A stretch of 64,000 bases of DNA. It comes from Salivita marina (GTDB lineage Bacteria; Pseudomonadota; Gammaproteobacteria; Pseudomonadales; Azotimanducaceae). Location: positions 1 through 64,000 of the forward strand of contig JAYQNS010000003.1 of NCBI GenBank assembly GCA_038144425.1, read 5' to 3'. This document shows, one piece after another, positions 47,798-59,204 of this stretch. A program made the translations under genes and the position numbers. The notes beneath the pieces were generated by a model. The model was given only the letters and a program-made list of their open reading frames with translations, did not search any database and was not told the DNA's origin. Position 1 is the stretch's first letter. Each line of letters opens with the position of its first letter.

Positions 47798-50792
47798 ATG
47801 AGCGACCTTCTCTCCTCTCGGAAGCGGGGCCATCAGCATTTATAAGCAGGCGCTCGCCACCGTTTCCAACAACATCTCGAATGTGAATAGCGAAGGCTAT
47901 TCACGGCAAACAGTCGCGATCAGTCAGAATCAGCCCGTGCAGGCGGGGACCAGTTTCCTCGGCACTGGCGCCCGTCTCGCTGCGATCGAGCGCGAGTTTG
48001 ATGTGTTTGCAGAGCAGCAGCTCCGGGTGAGCACGAGCGATCTGGCAGCGCAGAAGCCCCTCGTTGAGTACGCCGGGCGAATTCTCGATCGCTTTGCTGC
48101 GAAGGATAGTGCCTTGAGCGGCGCCCTCGATCGTTTCTTTGCCTCCCTCACCGGGCTGAGCGCCGATGCGAGCGCCTTGTCTTGCGGGAAATCGCCCTTT
48201 CCGATGCCGCGCTTTTTGGGGATCGTTTCCAGGCGCTTGATCAATTTTTTAGACGATCAGGCGGCCGGCTCCGAGGCGGATTTGGGAACCACGGTGGCAG
48301 AAATTAATCGCCATCACTCAAGAATTGGGGGAATAAACCAAAAGCTCAGCCGCCGGGACGCGCTACGGAAGCAGCCTCCAGCTCTCCTCGATGAGCGGGA
48401 TCAGCTGCTCCGCGATCTTTCCGAAAAGGTCCGTTTAGACGTCACCGAGGCCGCGAATGGGGAGGTTACGGTCCGCCTTGGCAGCAGCGCCGGGGCGGGG
48501 GCGGTGGTATCGGGTTCCGAAGTCCGCATTCTCGGCCTTCAGCTCGATCCCCTCGCAGAGGATCGGGCAGCCTTTTACCTGGAACCGGCCACTCCAGCCC
48601 AGGGGCGGCTAGTTCTTTCTGGCGTCTCCGGAGGGACCTTGGGAGGGCTGGTGACCTTCCGTGAGCAGGTGCTGGAGCCCACCCGGGGCACCCTTGATAC
48701 CTTGGCCCGGGGGCTCGTTGACGAGCTCAATCGCCACCACAGAGCGGGCATGGGCCTAGACGGTGCTACGGGGCGAGAACTCTTCGCGCTTAAGCCGGAT
48801 TATCAGCTGGTTGGTTTTGGATGCGCAGCGCGGTTTCAAATTAGAAACGACTCTCGAGTCACCAAGCGCGACGGTGGTTGAGAACTTCGAACTTCGTTTC
48901 GATCCTGCTAGCCAACGCTGGTCGGCCGTGGTCCGGGATCTCTGGAAGCGCCCCGTCACGTGGTAGAGGCGGATAGTGATGGCATCGTTCGCTCGGGACG
49001 GTGTTGGCCTTCGCGTGGAGGGCACGCCCAGTGGGGCCGTTGCCCTAAAGGTTCGTGGTCAACGAGGCGGGGCCGGCGATGTAACGCTCGCCCTCGGTCG
49101 CGCAGAGCATTTGGCGGCGGCCGATCCTCTCCGCGTCCGGGCCGATGCCCTCAATAGCGAGAGTGCGCGAGCCGCTATTCGCTTTGACGTTGATACGGCC
49201 CCAAGACCAGTTCCCGCGGCGCTGGACAGCGTTTTTCTGAACAATTCGGACCCTAGCGCTGGCCTGGCGGTGGCGGGCGGCAATAGTGCAATCGTCGTGC
49301 TGCCCTCCGGCAGCGAGGGGGGCTGAGCTTCGCCTTACCGGCGCGCGGGATGCGGATCCGGATGCAACGGCTACCCAGTTTCGAGTGTTCACACGAGAAG
49401 GGGTGTTGCTTTCCGGGCCGCCGCTCACCGAGGCTGACCAGGCGCAGATCCTTCGCGAAGACAATGGGTTTACCGCGCGGGCCAATTATCGGGTCAGGAT
49501 CCCAGCGAGGCCTATCGCTCCCTGTCCTTGGAAAGTGGAGCCTTTGCCTTGGGAGAGCGCATCCGGTGGTTTTCGCTTGGATGGAGATCGACCCTTCCCC
49601 GTGGGCATCTCCGGAAGCATTTCTGAGGCCAGCAAGAGTGCGCTTGAAGCTGGCGCTTTGGCTTTGAATGGAAGCGCCCTTACCGGATCGATCGTGGCCG
49701 ATGGTCGCGGTGATATCTCCTCCGCATCTATCGCCTCTGGCTGAATGGTCAGACGGCCCTGACTGGCGGCGGGCGTTACTGCGTCTGCGCAAACTCGGCT
49801 GGTATTTGATGATCTAACCCTGGAGGCGCCAATGCCGTGCTGCGCATCAATGGTGAGCTCGTCGTAGCGGCAGGGGAGGGTGCGACGCTTGATGGGGTCG
49901 TTCGCGCCATTAATGAAGAAGAGCGGGACTACCGGCGTCGTGGCTCAGAGGGGCTTTCCGGAGAACTCATTCTTCGTAACGCTTCGGGCCGTGAGGGCGA
50001 GAGCATCGAGCTTAGCGGTCAAGAAATGTTTAGTGGTGACGATGGGAATCTAACAGGGTTGCAGGCACTTTTGGCGGAACGTTGTCCCTGACGGCCCCAG
50101 AGGCTTTTTCCCTAACCCTGGCGGAGGAGGGGTGCCTAGTCTGTTGAGCGAACTGGGCCTCGATACGCGGCTGCAGGTGGGTGGTACGCAGCGCGAGGAT
50201 CTGCTGGTGTTTTTGGCCGGCAGCGAAACCGCGACCGTATCCGCGAGCTATGGCGAGGGGAGCTTTGACCCCTAGCGAGCTTGCGGGAAGAGCCCCTAGA
50301 GGTTCGCTTCGAAGAAAGCGGGGCGCGCTACGTGATATCGGAAGTGAGCTCAGGAACCGCAGTGGCTTCGGGACGCTACATACCGGGCGCAGACCATTCG
50401 TTATGGCGGCGCGGTTTTTGAGTTTTGACGGTCAACCGGCTGGCGGCGATCGCTTCTTCCTAGAAGACAACCGAGGCGGTGGATGACAACCGGAACCTGA
50501 AGCGCCTCGCAGCGCTAGCGGAGGGGCCATAGCTGCTCTTGGCGACAAGAGTGGAGGGGCTTATTACGCAAGTCTGGCCAGTCGCGTTGGAACCCTATCC
50601 CGGCAGGCGGTGATCGGGGAGCAGGCGCTAGAGGTGGTGAAGGCTCAGGCCGAGGAAGCCCGGGATCGGGTTTCGGGCGTCAGCCTTGATCAAGAGGCTG
50701 CGGATTTAATTCGCTATCAGCAGGCCTATCAGGCGGCGGCGAAGATTATTCAGACGTCCCAAGACCTATTTGACGCGGTGCTAGCGATCTGA
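47798..50792 (+). CDS. flgK: Hook-filament junction protein FlgK (HAP1), unusually long
   Basis: First hook-filament junction protein. N-terminus after an early frame change: SGAISIYKQALATVSNNISN, VNSEGYSRQTVAISQNQPVQ, the FlgK signature (NN(I)(S/A)N..T.GYSRQ). Then LSGALDRFFASLTGLSADAS and DLSEKVRLDVTEAANGEVTV. C-terminus: VSGVSLDQEAADLIRYQQAY, QAAAKIIQTSQDLFDAVLAI, also diagnostic (GV(N)LD.EA..L...QQAY.A.A). The total of about 3000 bases, near 1000 codons, is about double a common FlgK; the extra part at about 48900-50500 is beta-rich and broken by many frame changes. Its chaperone would be FlgN. Confidence 0.9.
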
Positions 50793-50799
50793 GGATCTT

Positions 50800-52232
50800 A
50801 TGAAAATCTCAACTCAGCTCCAGTTTAATCGCGGCCGCTCAAATGGGTACGCTAACCGGAAATTTGTCCGCGCAGCAGGCCCGCATCAGCAGCGGGAAGC
50901 CTTCAACGCCCCCGGGAAGCGCCGCAGGATGCGACAACGCTGCTCCGTTTGGATGCGCTGAAGACTGGGCAGGAAGCGCGCCTGGGGCTGCTGGATCGGG
51001 CGGAGGCTAGGGCCAAGGCTCAGGAAGCCTCCTTACGTAGTGCCAGCGATATTTTGATTCGAGTGAAGGAGCTGGCCATTCAGGCGAGTAATGGAACCTA
51101 TAACGCTGCGGACCGGCGAACGTTTGCTTTGGAGGTGCGGGCGCTGAATGACGAGCTTTTGGCCCTCGCCAACACCCAGGATGCTGAGGGTAATGCGGTT
51201 TTTGCAGGGAGCAGCGACCGCGGCCCAAGCCTTTCAGAAAGACGCCAGCGGGCGCGGTTCAGTACCTCGGCGATAGTACGGGGGTCGAATTGTCCGTTGG
51301 GGGAAACCGTGCGCTTAACATTGCCCGTCCGGGAACGACCTACTTCGGGCCTGTTGCTGTCCCCGAGGGACCTAGAATTCTGAGCGATTCGGCGCTTGAG
51401 AGTTTCACTGTAGACGGTTCGGAGGGCGCGGACCCCGGGTTCCTATGCGGTCACCATCTCTCAGCTCGCTCGAGGGCAATCCACCTTGTCCACTGCCTTC
51501 GCTTCGTCCGATGTTGCTTAAACAGTGGGAACCCGCTATGCCTCACGATTGGCCAAGCGGGTGCGGTCCAGACCTCACCATCAATCCCCAACTCCCGAAG
51601 CGATTGCCGAAGCCTAAATGCAGCGGAGCTGGGTCTTTCCGCGGAGCTTCGCGTTCTTGATGAGGCCACGGGATCGGTGGCCCTGGTGGTTGATGGCGGA
51701 ACGGGAGCGGATGCGGCCTTTAGCCTAGACGACCCCACTGGAGAACTGGGCTGGGCAACGGTCCAAAATGCCCTGAACGCACAAGCCGAGATCAACGGAG
51801 AGGCTCAGGAGAGCGCGACAAACCGCTTTGAGCTCGGGATGGGGTTAGCGATCGAGGCGACGTCCGTGGGATCGGAGGAGACCTTTGAGGTCCGTACTCG
51901 CGATGGCTTTTTCACGGTGCTTGAGACTTTTGCCGAAGGTTTAGAGGCGAATGTGCAACAGCAAGATCGGTCCCTTGCGCAGCTGGAAAGCATGCTCGAG
52001 AGCATGAGTTTGGGGCTAGCACGGGTCGGAACGGACCTATCCGCCGTTGAAAGGACCCGGGACGTGATGGCCGAGGAGCAGCTACAAACCGATGCGCTCA
52101 TTTCGGATCTGCGGGATCTAGATTTTGCGGAAGCGATTACCAAGCTGCGTGCGGATCAGCTCGCCCTAGGAAGCCGCTCAAAGCAGCTTTGCCCGGATTG
52201 CAGGGCAAAGCCTTTTCGACTTTCTCCGTTAG
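50800..52232 (+). CDS. flgL: Hook-filament junction protein FlgL (HAP3)
   Basis: Second junction protein, a flagellin-like fold. N-terminus MKISTQLQFNRAAAQMGTLT and NLSAQQARISSGK after one frame change, then LDALKTGQEARLGLLDRAEA, ILIRVKELAIQASNGTYNAA, DRRTFALEVRALNDELLALA and NTQDAEGNAVFAGS, the FlgL D1 pattern ((A)N....G..(L/V)F.G). C-terminus: LGLARVGTDLSAVERTRDVM, DLRDLDFAEAITKLRADQLA and SFARIAGQSLFDFLR (restored across one frame change). About 478 codons, longer than most FlgL. Breaks in 51240-51660. Confidence 0.9.
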
Positions 52233-52246
52233 GGAGCGCCTGAAGC

Positions 52247-53628
52247 ATGGCGATCGAACTTAAATGCCCTCGGCGCTGGCTCCGGTCTGGACTCGAAAGC
52301 CATCGTCGATGCGCTAGTCGCTGCGGAACGAGCGCCACAGGAGAGCCGGATATCTGGAAAGATCACCGAGTCGGAAGCCTCCATTTCGGCCTACGGTCAG
52401 GTGACCTCCGTTCTTGAAGGGTGCGGTCAGCCTTTGAGGCGCTCAACGACGTTAACGATCTCTCTGAGGTTTCCGTCGTAACAGCAGCACGGCGGTTTCC
52501 GTGTCCGCGGGTGCCGGGGCCGAGCCAGGGCAATACGACCTCACCGTAAGCCAGCTGGCGGCGGGGGAGGAGCGGGCCTCCTCGGGCTTCGCCGACGCTT
52601 CAGCGCCTGTGAACGGTGGCAGTGCGCTTACCCTGACCATAGTCACTGGGGTTTCCAGCCCTACAACGACCACGGTGACCCCACAGCCGATACGCCGGAG
52701 GCTATGGTCGCCGCGCTAAACAGCTCGGGCCTCGGGTTATCTGCACGCATTGTTGATACGGGCGTGGGCGCTACGCCTAAGCGCATTGTGGTGACCGGTG
52801 CGGTCGGGGCTGAGCAGGCGTTTACGATCACCGCTAGCGCAGGCAGCCTGGATTTCACGACGCAGAATCGAGCGGCTAGCGATGCGACCTTTACGCTCAA
52901 CAACTTGACCTTCTCCCGGGCGAGCAATGAGGTTCAAGACGTTCTACCGGGGGTGACCCTCAGTCTGCGGAGCGTTGCGGCAGGGCAAAGTTTCTCCTTA
53001 GAGCGAACGACCTCGGGCACGGAACTCAAGCTTCGAAATCTTGTGGACGCCTATAACCTGGCGGAGGCAACGCTCAGCGATCTTACCGATCCCGATAGTG
53101 CCGAGGGGGCGTGCTCCTTGGAGACAGCATTATCAGCTATGCCCGTCGAACCTTAAGCGCCTTGGTTGGACGGAAAGTTCCACCCCTGCCGGTGGGAAGA
53201 GCCGCCTCCTCGATTTCGGCATCGAGCGTAATCGGCAAGGGCGGCTCGAAATTGATGAAGTGGTGTTTTCCCCCAAAGCCTCCGCGCTGATTTTACTAAT
53301 TTGAGTACCTTGCTCACGGCGGGTACCAACAATCAATCCCTGTTGAGTGCCGATGCGGCGGCCTCGCGGGGGATGCGCTCAAGGATCTAGATGCGCTCCT
53401 GTCTACCCAGGTCCGCTGCGGGAGCCGTCTCTCGCATGGAGGGACAGATTGAAGACCAGGAGCTGGCGCTTCTTTGCGCTGGAGGACCGCATGGATCGCA
53501 TTTACGACCGCTACCTTTCCCAGTTCACGGCCATGGAACAGCTGGTCGAAGAGATGAATACGCTGTCTGATAGCCTAACTTCCACGTTTGATACGTTGCC
53601 TTTTTCGCCCAAAAGGATTAGGAAGTAG
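52247..53628 (+). CDS. fliD: Filament cap protein FliD (HAP2)
   Basis: Pentameric cap that folds flagellin at the filament tip. After a frame change at codon 5: LGAGSGLDSKAIVDALVAAE, the FliD signature, then ITESEASISAYGQVTSVLEG, SAGAGAEPGQYDLTVSQLAA, TFTLNNLTFSRASNEVQDVL, PGVTLSLRS (diagnostic (N)......(G)V.L.L), and at the end YLSQFTAMEQLVEEMNTLSD, SLTSTFDTL. About 460 codons. It stands downstream of flgL instead of beside fliC and fliS. Numerous frame breaks in 53120-53460. Confidence 0.9.
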
Positions 53629-53767
53629 ATCTATAAGCGCCTGAAAAATAGATAAAAATATTTCTAGAAAAGCTTTAAAAATCTTTTTCCTAAAGGATCA
53701 GAATCTACTGTCGATTTACAGACACAGAGCTTTTAGATTCTGTTTTTCACTTTAGAGACGGTCGTCA
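53629..53767 (+). other. AT-rich intergenic region fliD-flaG
   Basis: 139 bases, much more AT-rich than the rest of the cluster (AAAAATAGATAAAAATATTT near 53645). It carries a sigma-28 promoter and, after the -10, a T-rich leader. No gene is seen here, and no convincing hairpin terminator for fliD. Confidence 0.6.
53691..53717 (+). promoter_or_regulatory. Sigma-28 (FliA) promoter of flaG
   Basis: TAAA at 53691-53694, 15 bases, GTCGATTT at 53710-53717. Same layout as before fliC and flgM; 50 bases before the flaG ATG. Confidence 0.85.
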
Positions 53768-54164
53768 TGGCAGCGGAAGACAGCGTAAAAGCGCTGGGCA
53801 CGACTCGCCTTGCGGATGTGGCGCGACCCTCCGGTCCTGGGCGGGCCGCGTCGGGCCTCGGTTCGAGCAGCCCGAGGTTTCGCCCACGCAGATGATTGAT
53901 GCGGTGAAGGCCGCGGTGGAGACCTTGAACGCGCGCATGAAGGATTCCAGCCGGTCCTTGGAGTTTTCCATGGATGAGGTCGCTAAGCGGAGTGTCATTC
54001 GGGTTATTGATAAGACCTCTGGCGATATCATTCGGCAGCTGCCCAATGAAGACGTCCTCCGGGCCGTGCGCAACATCGAAGTGCTCCGCGGCATCCTCTT
54101 CGAGGACAACGCCCAGGGCCCCAAGAAGCCCCCCTCTGGGCGCCGCAGCGCGCCTGCGCTATAA
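53768..54164 (+). CDS. flaG: Flagellar protein FlaG
   Basis: Small protein linked to filament length control in polar flagella. The N-terminus (MAAEDSVKALGTTRLADVAR, low-complexity) is joined by one frame change near 53870 to MIDAVKAAVETLNARMKDSS, RSLEFSMDEVAKRSVIRVID, KTSGDIIRQLPNEDVLRAVR. The L.FS.(D/H)E......V.V.D..T.(E/D)(V/I)IRQ(I/L)P.E motif is diagnostic. About 131 codons. It usually sits behind fliC; here it follows fliD and has its own FliA promoter. Confidence 0.9.
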
Positions 54165-54187
54165 CGCTCCCACGGACGGGAGCTGCC

Positions 54188-54659
54188 ATGCCAACACCAC
54201 ACGCCTTGATTCGACCCTTTCGCGATGGCGACGGGGCGGCCTTTCGCGACCTAAACCTTGCCTGGATTCGCCAGCACTGGACCCCGGAAGCCGGGGACTG
54301 GGCGAGCCTGGGGAATCCCTGGAGGAAAAGATCCTGGCCCCGGGCGGGGCGATTTTCATGGCCGAGGTCCAGGGGGAAGTAAAGGGCTGCTGCGCCCTCA
54401 TGCATCACGGGGGCGGGCGCTTTGAGCTGGCCAAGATGGCCGTCGATCCCAGTGCTCAGGGGCTGGGCCTCGGGGCGGCCCTCGGGGAAGCGGTCATTGC
54501 GGAGGCCCAGGCGCGGGGAGGGCAGATGCTGTTTCTGGAGAGCAATACGGTGCTGAAGCCTGCCATGGGCCTCTAGTGCCCGGCTGGGCTTTCTGGGAAG
54601 TGCCCATCGATCACGCCGCCTATGATCGCTGCAACATCATGATGGAGCGTCCGCTCTAG
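54188..54659 (+). CDS. GNAT-family N-acetyltransferase
   Basis: Acetyl-CoA-dependent acetyltransferase of the GCN5 fold. The open part holds GAIFMAEVQGEVKGCCALMH, ELAKMAVDPSAQGLGLGAAL and GEAVIAEAQARGGQMLFLES, with the acetyl-CoA-binding motif A (V.(P)..QG.G(L)G..L). N-terminus IRPFRDGDGAAFRDLNLAWI is the typical GNAT start. After a frame change the end reads LYRRLGFWEVPIDHAAYDRC, the usual GF final strand. Frame breaks near 54295 and 54565. About 157 codons. The substrate is unknown. It is 23 bases behind flaG, so partly cotranscribed, but probably not flagellar. Confidence 0.82.
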
Positions 54660-54707
54660 CCCTCGTCGCGCTAAACTGTTTGCATTAAATGGCCAGGGAG
54701 GGGTGCG

Positions 54708-56300
54708 GTGCTCAAGCAGGCGATCGATCAGGCAAAGGCGGACAGTTTTCAAGGCCAGGATATTCCCTGGCTCCTGACCCAATGGGCCGAGCGCGCCCCC
54801 GACAAGGTGGCCATGGTTTGGGCGCCCTTCGAAGGCCCGGAGCGCAGCCTGACCTACCGGGCGCTGCTGCAGGAGGCCGGAGCCCACGCCGCAGGGCTGG
54901 CGGAGCGGGGGGTGAAGCCCGGGGATTTCATCCTCATCCACTTGATAACAGCTACGAGTTCGTTATCGCCTGGCTGACCTGCGCCTGCGTCGGCGCCGTG
55001 GCCGTCTCGACCAATACGCGAAGCGTGGCCCGGGATCTCAGCTACTTCCAGGAGGTCACGGAGGCCGTGGGGGCCATTACGCAGCCGGCCTTTGGGGCCC
55101 TGCTGCGCGAGGCCTGCCCGGACCTGCCCTGGCTCCTCATCACGGATAACGATGCGGGGACGCCGGCGTCCGTGGACCTCGCCACGCCTGGGCGCGGAGC
55201 CCTTCACGGCCCTGCGGAGCGAGGCCGAACCCCCGGCCCTTCCCGTCGATCCCCAGCGGAATCTGAGTGTTCAGTTCACCTCCGGGACCACCTCCCGGCC
55301 GAAGGCCGTGCTCTGGACCCATGCCAACGGGCTCTGGGCCGGCAAGATCTCCGCCGTGCACATGCGCCTGCGTCGGGATGACGTCACCCTGATCTACATG
55401 CCCCTGTTCCACACCAATGCCCAGGGCTATTCCATGCTCGCGACGCTCTGGGCCGGGGGCACTTTCGTAATCCATCCGAAGTTTTCCGCGTCGCGCTTCT
55501 GGGACACCTGCTTGCGCCACGGCGTGACCTGGATGTCCATGATTCCCTTCGCCTATAAGGCGCTCATGAAATTCCCGTGCCCGACCACGGCCAACGATTC
55601 TGGGGCGGACCCGCCAGCCTCCCCGCCGTGGGCGCGCATTTTGGGGTGGAGACCATCGGCTGGTGGGGCATGACGGAGACGCTCGCCCACGGCATCGTCA
55701 CAGCCGTGGATCATCCCGGGCCCCGCGGCACCCTGGGGCGCGTCGCCCCGGAATACGACATCCAGATCCGCCGCGAGGACGGCTCCGTGGCGGCCCCCGG
55801 CGAGCGGGGCGTACTTTTCATCCGCGGCGTGCGAGGGGTATCCCTATTCAAAGCCTACTACCGGAATGACGAGGCCAACGAGAAGGCCTTCGACGCCGAT
55901 GGTTGGTTTGATACGGGGGATATCGTCCGCAGCGATGAGAACTGGTTGGCTTTACTTCTCCGATCGAGACAAGGACATGCTCAAGGTCGGGGCGGAGAAC
56001 GTTGCCGCCTCGGAGATCGAATCGGTGATCATGCAAACGGGGCTGGCGGAGGAGTGCGCCGTGGTGGGGCAGAAGCACGCCATGCTTGATGAGGTTCCCG
56101 TGGTTTTCGTGATCCCCAGCGAGGCGGGAAAGGCCGCTGGGGCGGGGCTCGAGGCGGCGATCAAAGCCCACTGCGAGACCAATCTTGCGGACTTCAAGGT
56201 GCCCCGGTCCGTGTTTCCCGTGGATAGCCTGCCGCGCTCGACCCTAGAGAAAATCGCCAAGGCCGAGCTGCGGTCGGGCTTGCCGACGCTGGAGGCCTAG
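54708..56300 (+). CDS. AMP-dependent acyl-CoA synthetase/ligase
   Basis: ANL-superfamily enzyme that activates a carboxylic acid to the acyl-AMP and then the CoA thioester. Motifs: YLxxL..A....GVKPGD-type start (RSLTYRALLQEAGAHAAGLA), the P-loop-like A3 motif FTSGTTSRPKAVLWTHANGL, MPLFHTNAQGYSMLATLWAG, WWGMTETLAHG (A5), GWFDTGDIVRSDENGWLYFS (A7), RDKDMLKVGAENVAASEIES (A8) and PRSTLEKIAKAEL with the C-terminal lysine (A10). About 530 codons, similar to CaiC-type or medium-chain ligases. Frame breaks near 54945, 55185, 55575 and 55950. Substrate unknown. Confidence 0.9.
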
Positions 56301-57321
56301 GCGCTCATGCCTTCTTCCGTGAGGCTGACCTTCCCATCGGGGGCCGGGGTAAAACCCCCACCACCGGGTGGGGCTGGTAGAAGGCTTCCAGCGCACTCAC
56401 TTCTTCGGCGCTAAGGCTGAGCTCCAGGGCGGCAAGGGCGTCGTTCAGCTGTTCGGGCTTAGTGGCCCCGATAATGGGGGAGGTAATCCCGGGCTTCTGC
56501 AGCAGCCAGGCCAGAGCGATTTGCGCCATGGAACCCCCGGGCCTCCGCCACTTCCCGTACCCGTTCCACAATGGCGCGGTCGTTGGCTTCCATGGCCTTG
56601 TAGAGCTGCTGGCCGAAGAGGTCGTTTTCCGAGCGGTGGGTCTGGGTGTCCCAGGGGCGGGTGAGCTTGCCTCGGGCCAGGGGGCTCCAGGGGATGACGC
56701 CGACCCCCTGATCCTGACACAGGGGCAGCATCTCCCGTTCCTCTTCTCGGTAGATGAGATTGACCTGGGGCTGCATGGAAATGAAACGCGTCCAGCCATT
56801 CCGCTCGGCCACCTGCTGCATTTTGGCGAACTGCCACGCCGCCATGGAGGAAGCGCCCAGGTAGCGGGTTTTCCCGGCTTTGACCAGGTCTGGAGGGCCT
56901 CCATGGTTTCTTCCACGGGGGTTTCCGTATCGAAGCGGTGGATTTGGTAGAGATCCACGTAGTCCATGCCGAGGCGCTGAGGCTGTCGTCCATGGCCTGG
57001 AAGAGGGCTTTGCGAGACAGGCCCCGGGCGTTGGGAGCCCGGCGCCAGGGCCCAAAGGCCTTGGTGGCCACGACGATCTCGTCTCGTCGCGCGAGGCGAC
57101 GCAGGGCGCGCCCCGTAATTTCCTCCGAGCTGCCCGCGGAATAGACGTTCGCCGTATCGAAGAAGTTGATGCCCGCTTCCAGGGCCTGGCGAAGAAGGGC
57201 TGGCTGTCCGCCTCCGTGAGGGTCCAGGCATGGGTGCCCGCGCCGGCCTCCCGTAGCTCATGCAGCCGAGGCAGAGGGGAGAAACTTTCAGGCCGCTTTG
57301 GCCAAGCGTGCGATAGTCCAT
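56297..57321 (-). CDS. Aldo/keto reductase
   Basis: NADPH-dependent oxidoreductase of the AKR superfamily (YghZ/Tas-like). It starts MDYRTLGQSGLKVSPLCLGC, MSYG. After frame changes: INFFDTANVYSAGSSEEITG (catalytic Asp and Tyr), RDEIVVATKAFGPW (catalytic Lys), MDYVDLYQIHRFDTETPVEE (His), ISMQPQVNLIYREEEREMLP, GVIPWSPLARGKL, MAQIALAWLLQKPGITSPII and GATKPEQLNDALAALELSLS, the (S)..P(I)(I/P)G.... .(L)..N(A/D) NADP-binding end. About 341 codons. The end is either 56305 or 56297, convergent with the ligase gene. Several breaks in 56430-57260. Confidence 0.88.
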
Positions 57322-57352
57322 GGGGGAGCGCCGCCTCGCGTTTTTTCCGAGT

Positions 57353-59070
57353 CTACTGATAGAGCGCCCGCATAATAATTTCCATGGACTCCCGATCGCT
57401 GGTTTGCACGAGAAGGGCCTTTAGTGTGCCTTCCACCTCGGGATGGGCCTTCTTCTGGGCGGCCAGCGCCGCGATGGCGGAGCGGCGCACCGTGAGGGGC
57501 TCCTCCGGGGCCGTAAAGCGGGTGAGGGCGGCGACTTCGCCCGCGTCCAGGGTCTGCTTGCCCAGCCCTTCGAGGGCCGCGGCCCGCACCGCCGGGGTTG
57601 CCGTCTTGGAGCTGGCCTTGGAGGAGGGCACGGGCCTGCGCCGTGGGAATGCCGCCCAGGGCTTCGGCGGCCCGGGCGCGCACCGTCGCGCTGCCGGCGC
57701 TGAGATAATCCCCAAGGAGGGGACGGTGGTTTCGTCCCCGGCATTGGCCAGGGCGTTTAAGGCAATCAGGCGGCGCTGATCGCTGGCGGCCGTGCTGAGC
57801 GCCTGGGTGAGGCGACTGGTGACCGCCCCGTCCTCCGTATTTCGAGCGACCTCCCCAAGCACCATGAGCGCGCTATCGGCGAGCTGCTGCCCGTCCTCGG
57901 AAAGATTGGACAGGTTGGAGAAGTCCATAAGGGCGTCAAGGCTTTCTGGTTCAAGCTTCGAGGGGTATAGCGAAGGGCCATTAGGCTCCCGAAGCGCGCC
58001 GCCGGCGTGAGCGCCTCATCGGCAGCAAGGGTCACCAGCAGCGCCCGGGCCTGGGGTGCATCCGTTTGACCGATGCGCAGGAGAAGATTCTCTTGGAAGG
58101 CCTTGGAGAAGGCGCCAGCGCGGAATTGGTCCTGGAGCGCCTCGAGGAAGCGGTCATTGTTGAAAGAAGGGCTTTCAGGGCCTCATCGTCATTGGTCTCC
58201 TGGTCCAGCGCGCTGAGGGCAGCCAAAAAGCGCTCAGCGTCCGCGAGGGGCGTTTTCGGCGGCGGCGGGTAGAGCCAGGCCAGCTCCACCGCTGGCCAGG
58301 CGAGCGGATCTTCCCCAAGCACCGCAGGCGGAGTCCAGGGGCGCGGCGAGCGTGCGATCCCAGGCGACGGCCAGGCGTTGAAGGGTTTTCACGGTCATGC
58401 CGCCGCGGAAGAAGGCCTCCGTGGAGGAACGGCCGTCGGCGCTTCGAAAGCCGCAGGCCAGCTCCGTGAGGGTGGTTTCGTCCTGCTCCACCGCGACCCG
58501 TTCCGTTAGGGCCTGTCCCTCTTCCCCGGGGCGGAGCGTTTCGTAGGCCAGCTTCCGCCGAGTGATGGTCCCTAGGGCGGGGGAGTCGTAGCGAACGGTC
58601 GCGCTGCCAATGCTGTCGCGTTCGAGGCGCGTCAAGCCCTCGGGGGAATAAGCGTGCTGTCGGGTCCCTGGAGCGTGCCGTAGAGGCCAGCACCTGCTCC
58701 TGGTCTTCGAGCTTGAGAGGGCCATTGAAGTGGGTTTGGAGCCAGGCCCCGGTGGCGTTGTCGAGCTCCACGGCGAAGGGCACCTGAAAGAAGCGGGGGC
58801 TGAGGGTTGCCATCCACCTCCATGGTCAGCCCCTGGAACTGAAGGCCGAGCCAGCGCGTTTTTTCCGTCCGCTTTAGGGGTCGGGTGAACAATACGCCAT
58901 CGAGGGCGACCCGGGACCGAGCCGTGCTATTGCCGTCGTTGAACCAGACCGTGCTGACGGAATGGTAGGTGCCGCCGGCGAGGCAGAGCCTTGCTCAGCC
59001 GCCTGGGCTGGGGCAAGGAGGAAAAGGCAGGGCGAGGGCGAGGAGGGATCGAAATAAAGCCTTGAGGCAC
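57353..59070 (-). CDS. Secreted HEAT-repeat-like protein
   Basis: Reconstructed from four or more frames. A signal peptide is likely (FRSLLALALPFLLAPAQAAE). The N-terminal region is beta-like (GTYHSVSTVWFNDGNSTARS; RVALDGVLFTRPLKRTEKTR; WLGLQFQGLTMEVDGNPQPP). The C-terminal half is made of helical repeats of 30-35 residues (ALAEDALMVLGEVARN-like, RRLIALNALANAGDETTVPS, RAAALEGLGKQTLDAGEVAA, VRRSAIAALAAQKKAHPEVE), i.e. HEAT-type. About 570 codons. The architecture (N-terminal beta domain, then an all-helical repeat) recalls the lipid-transfer N-terminal module of vitellogenin-like proteins, but that is a loose resemblance. Function unknown. It is oriented as the aldo/keto reductase and 31 bases upstream of it. 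Confidence 0.55.
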
Positions 59071-59204
59071 GGGCAGTTTCCTAGCAGCGCAATGTTGTTA
59101 GCAATGAGCGTCATTATGCCATTGCCCCACGCTTTTCGGACCCGGACCTTTCCCCGTCCCTTCTGCTAGCCTTGGGTCATAACAAAAAATTTGGGGAGAA
59201 GGGC

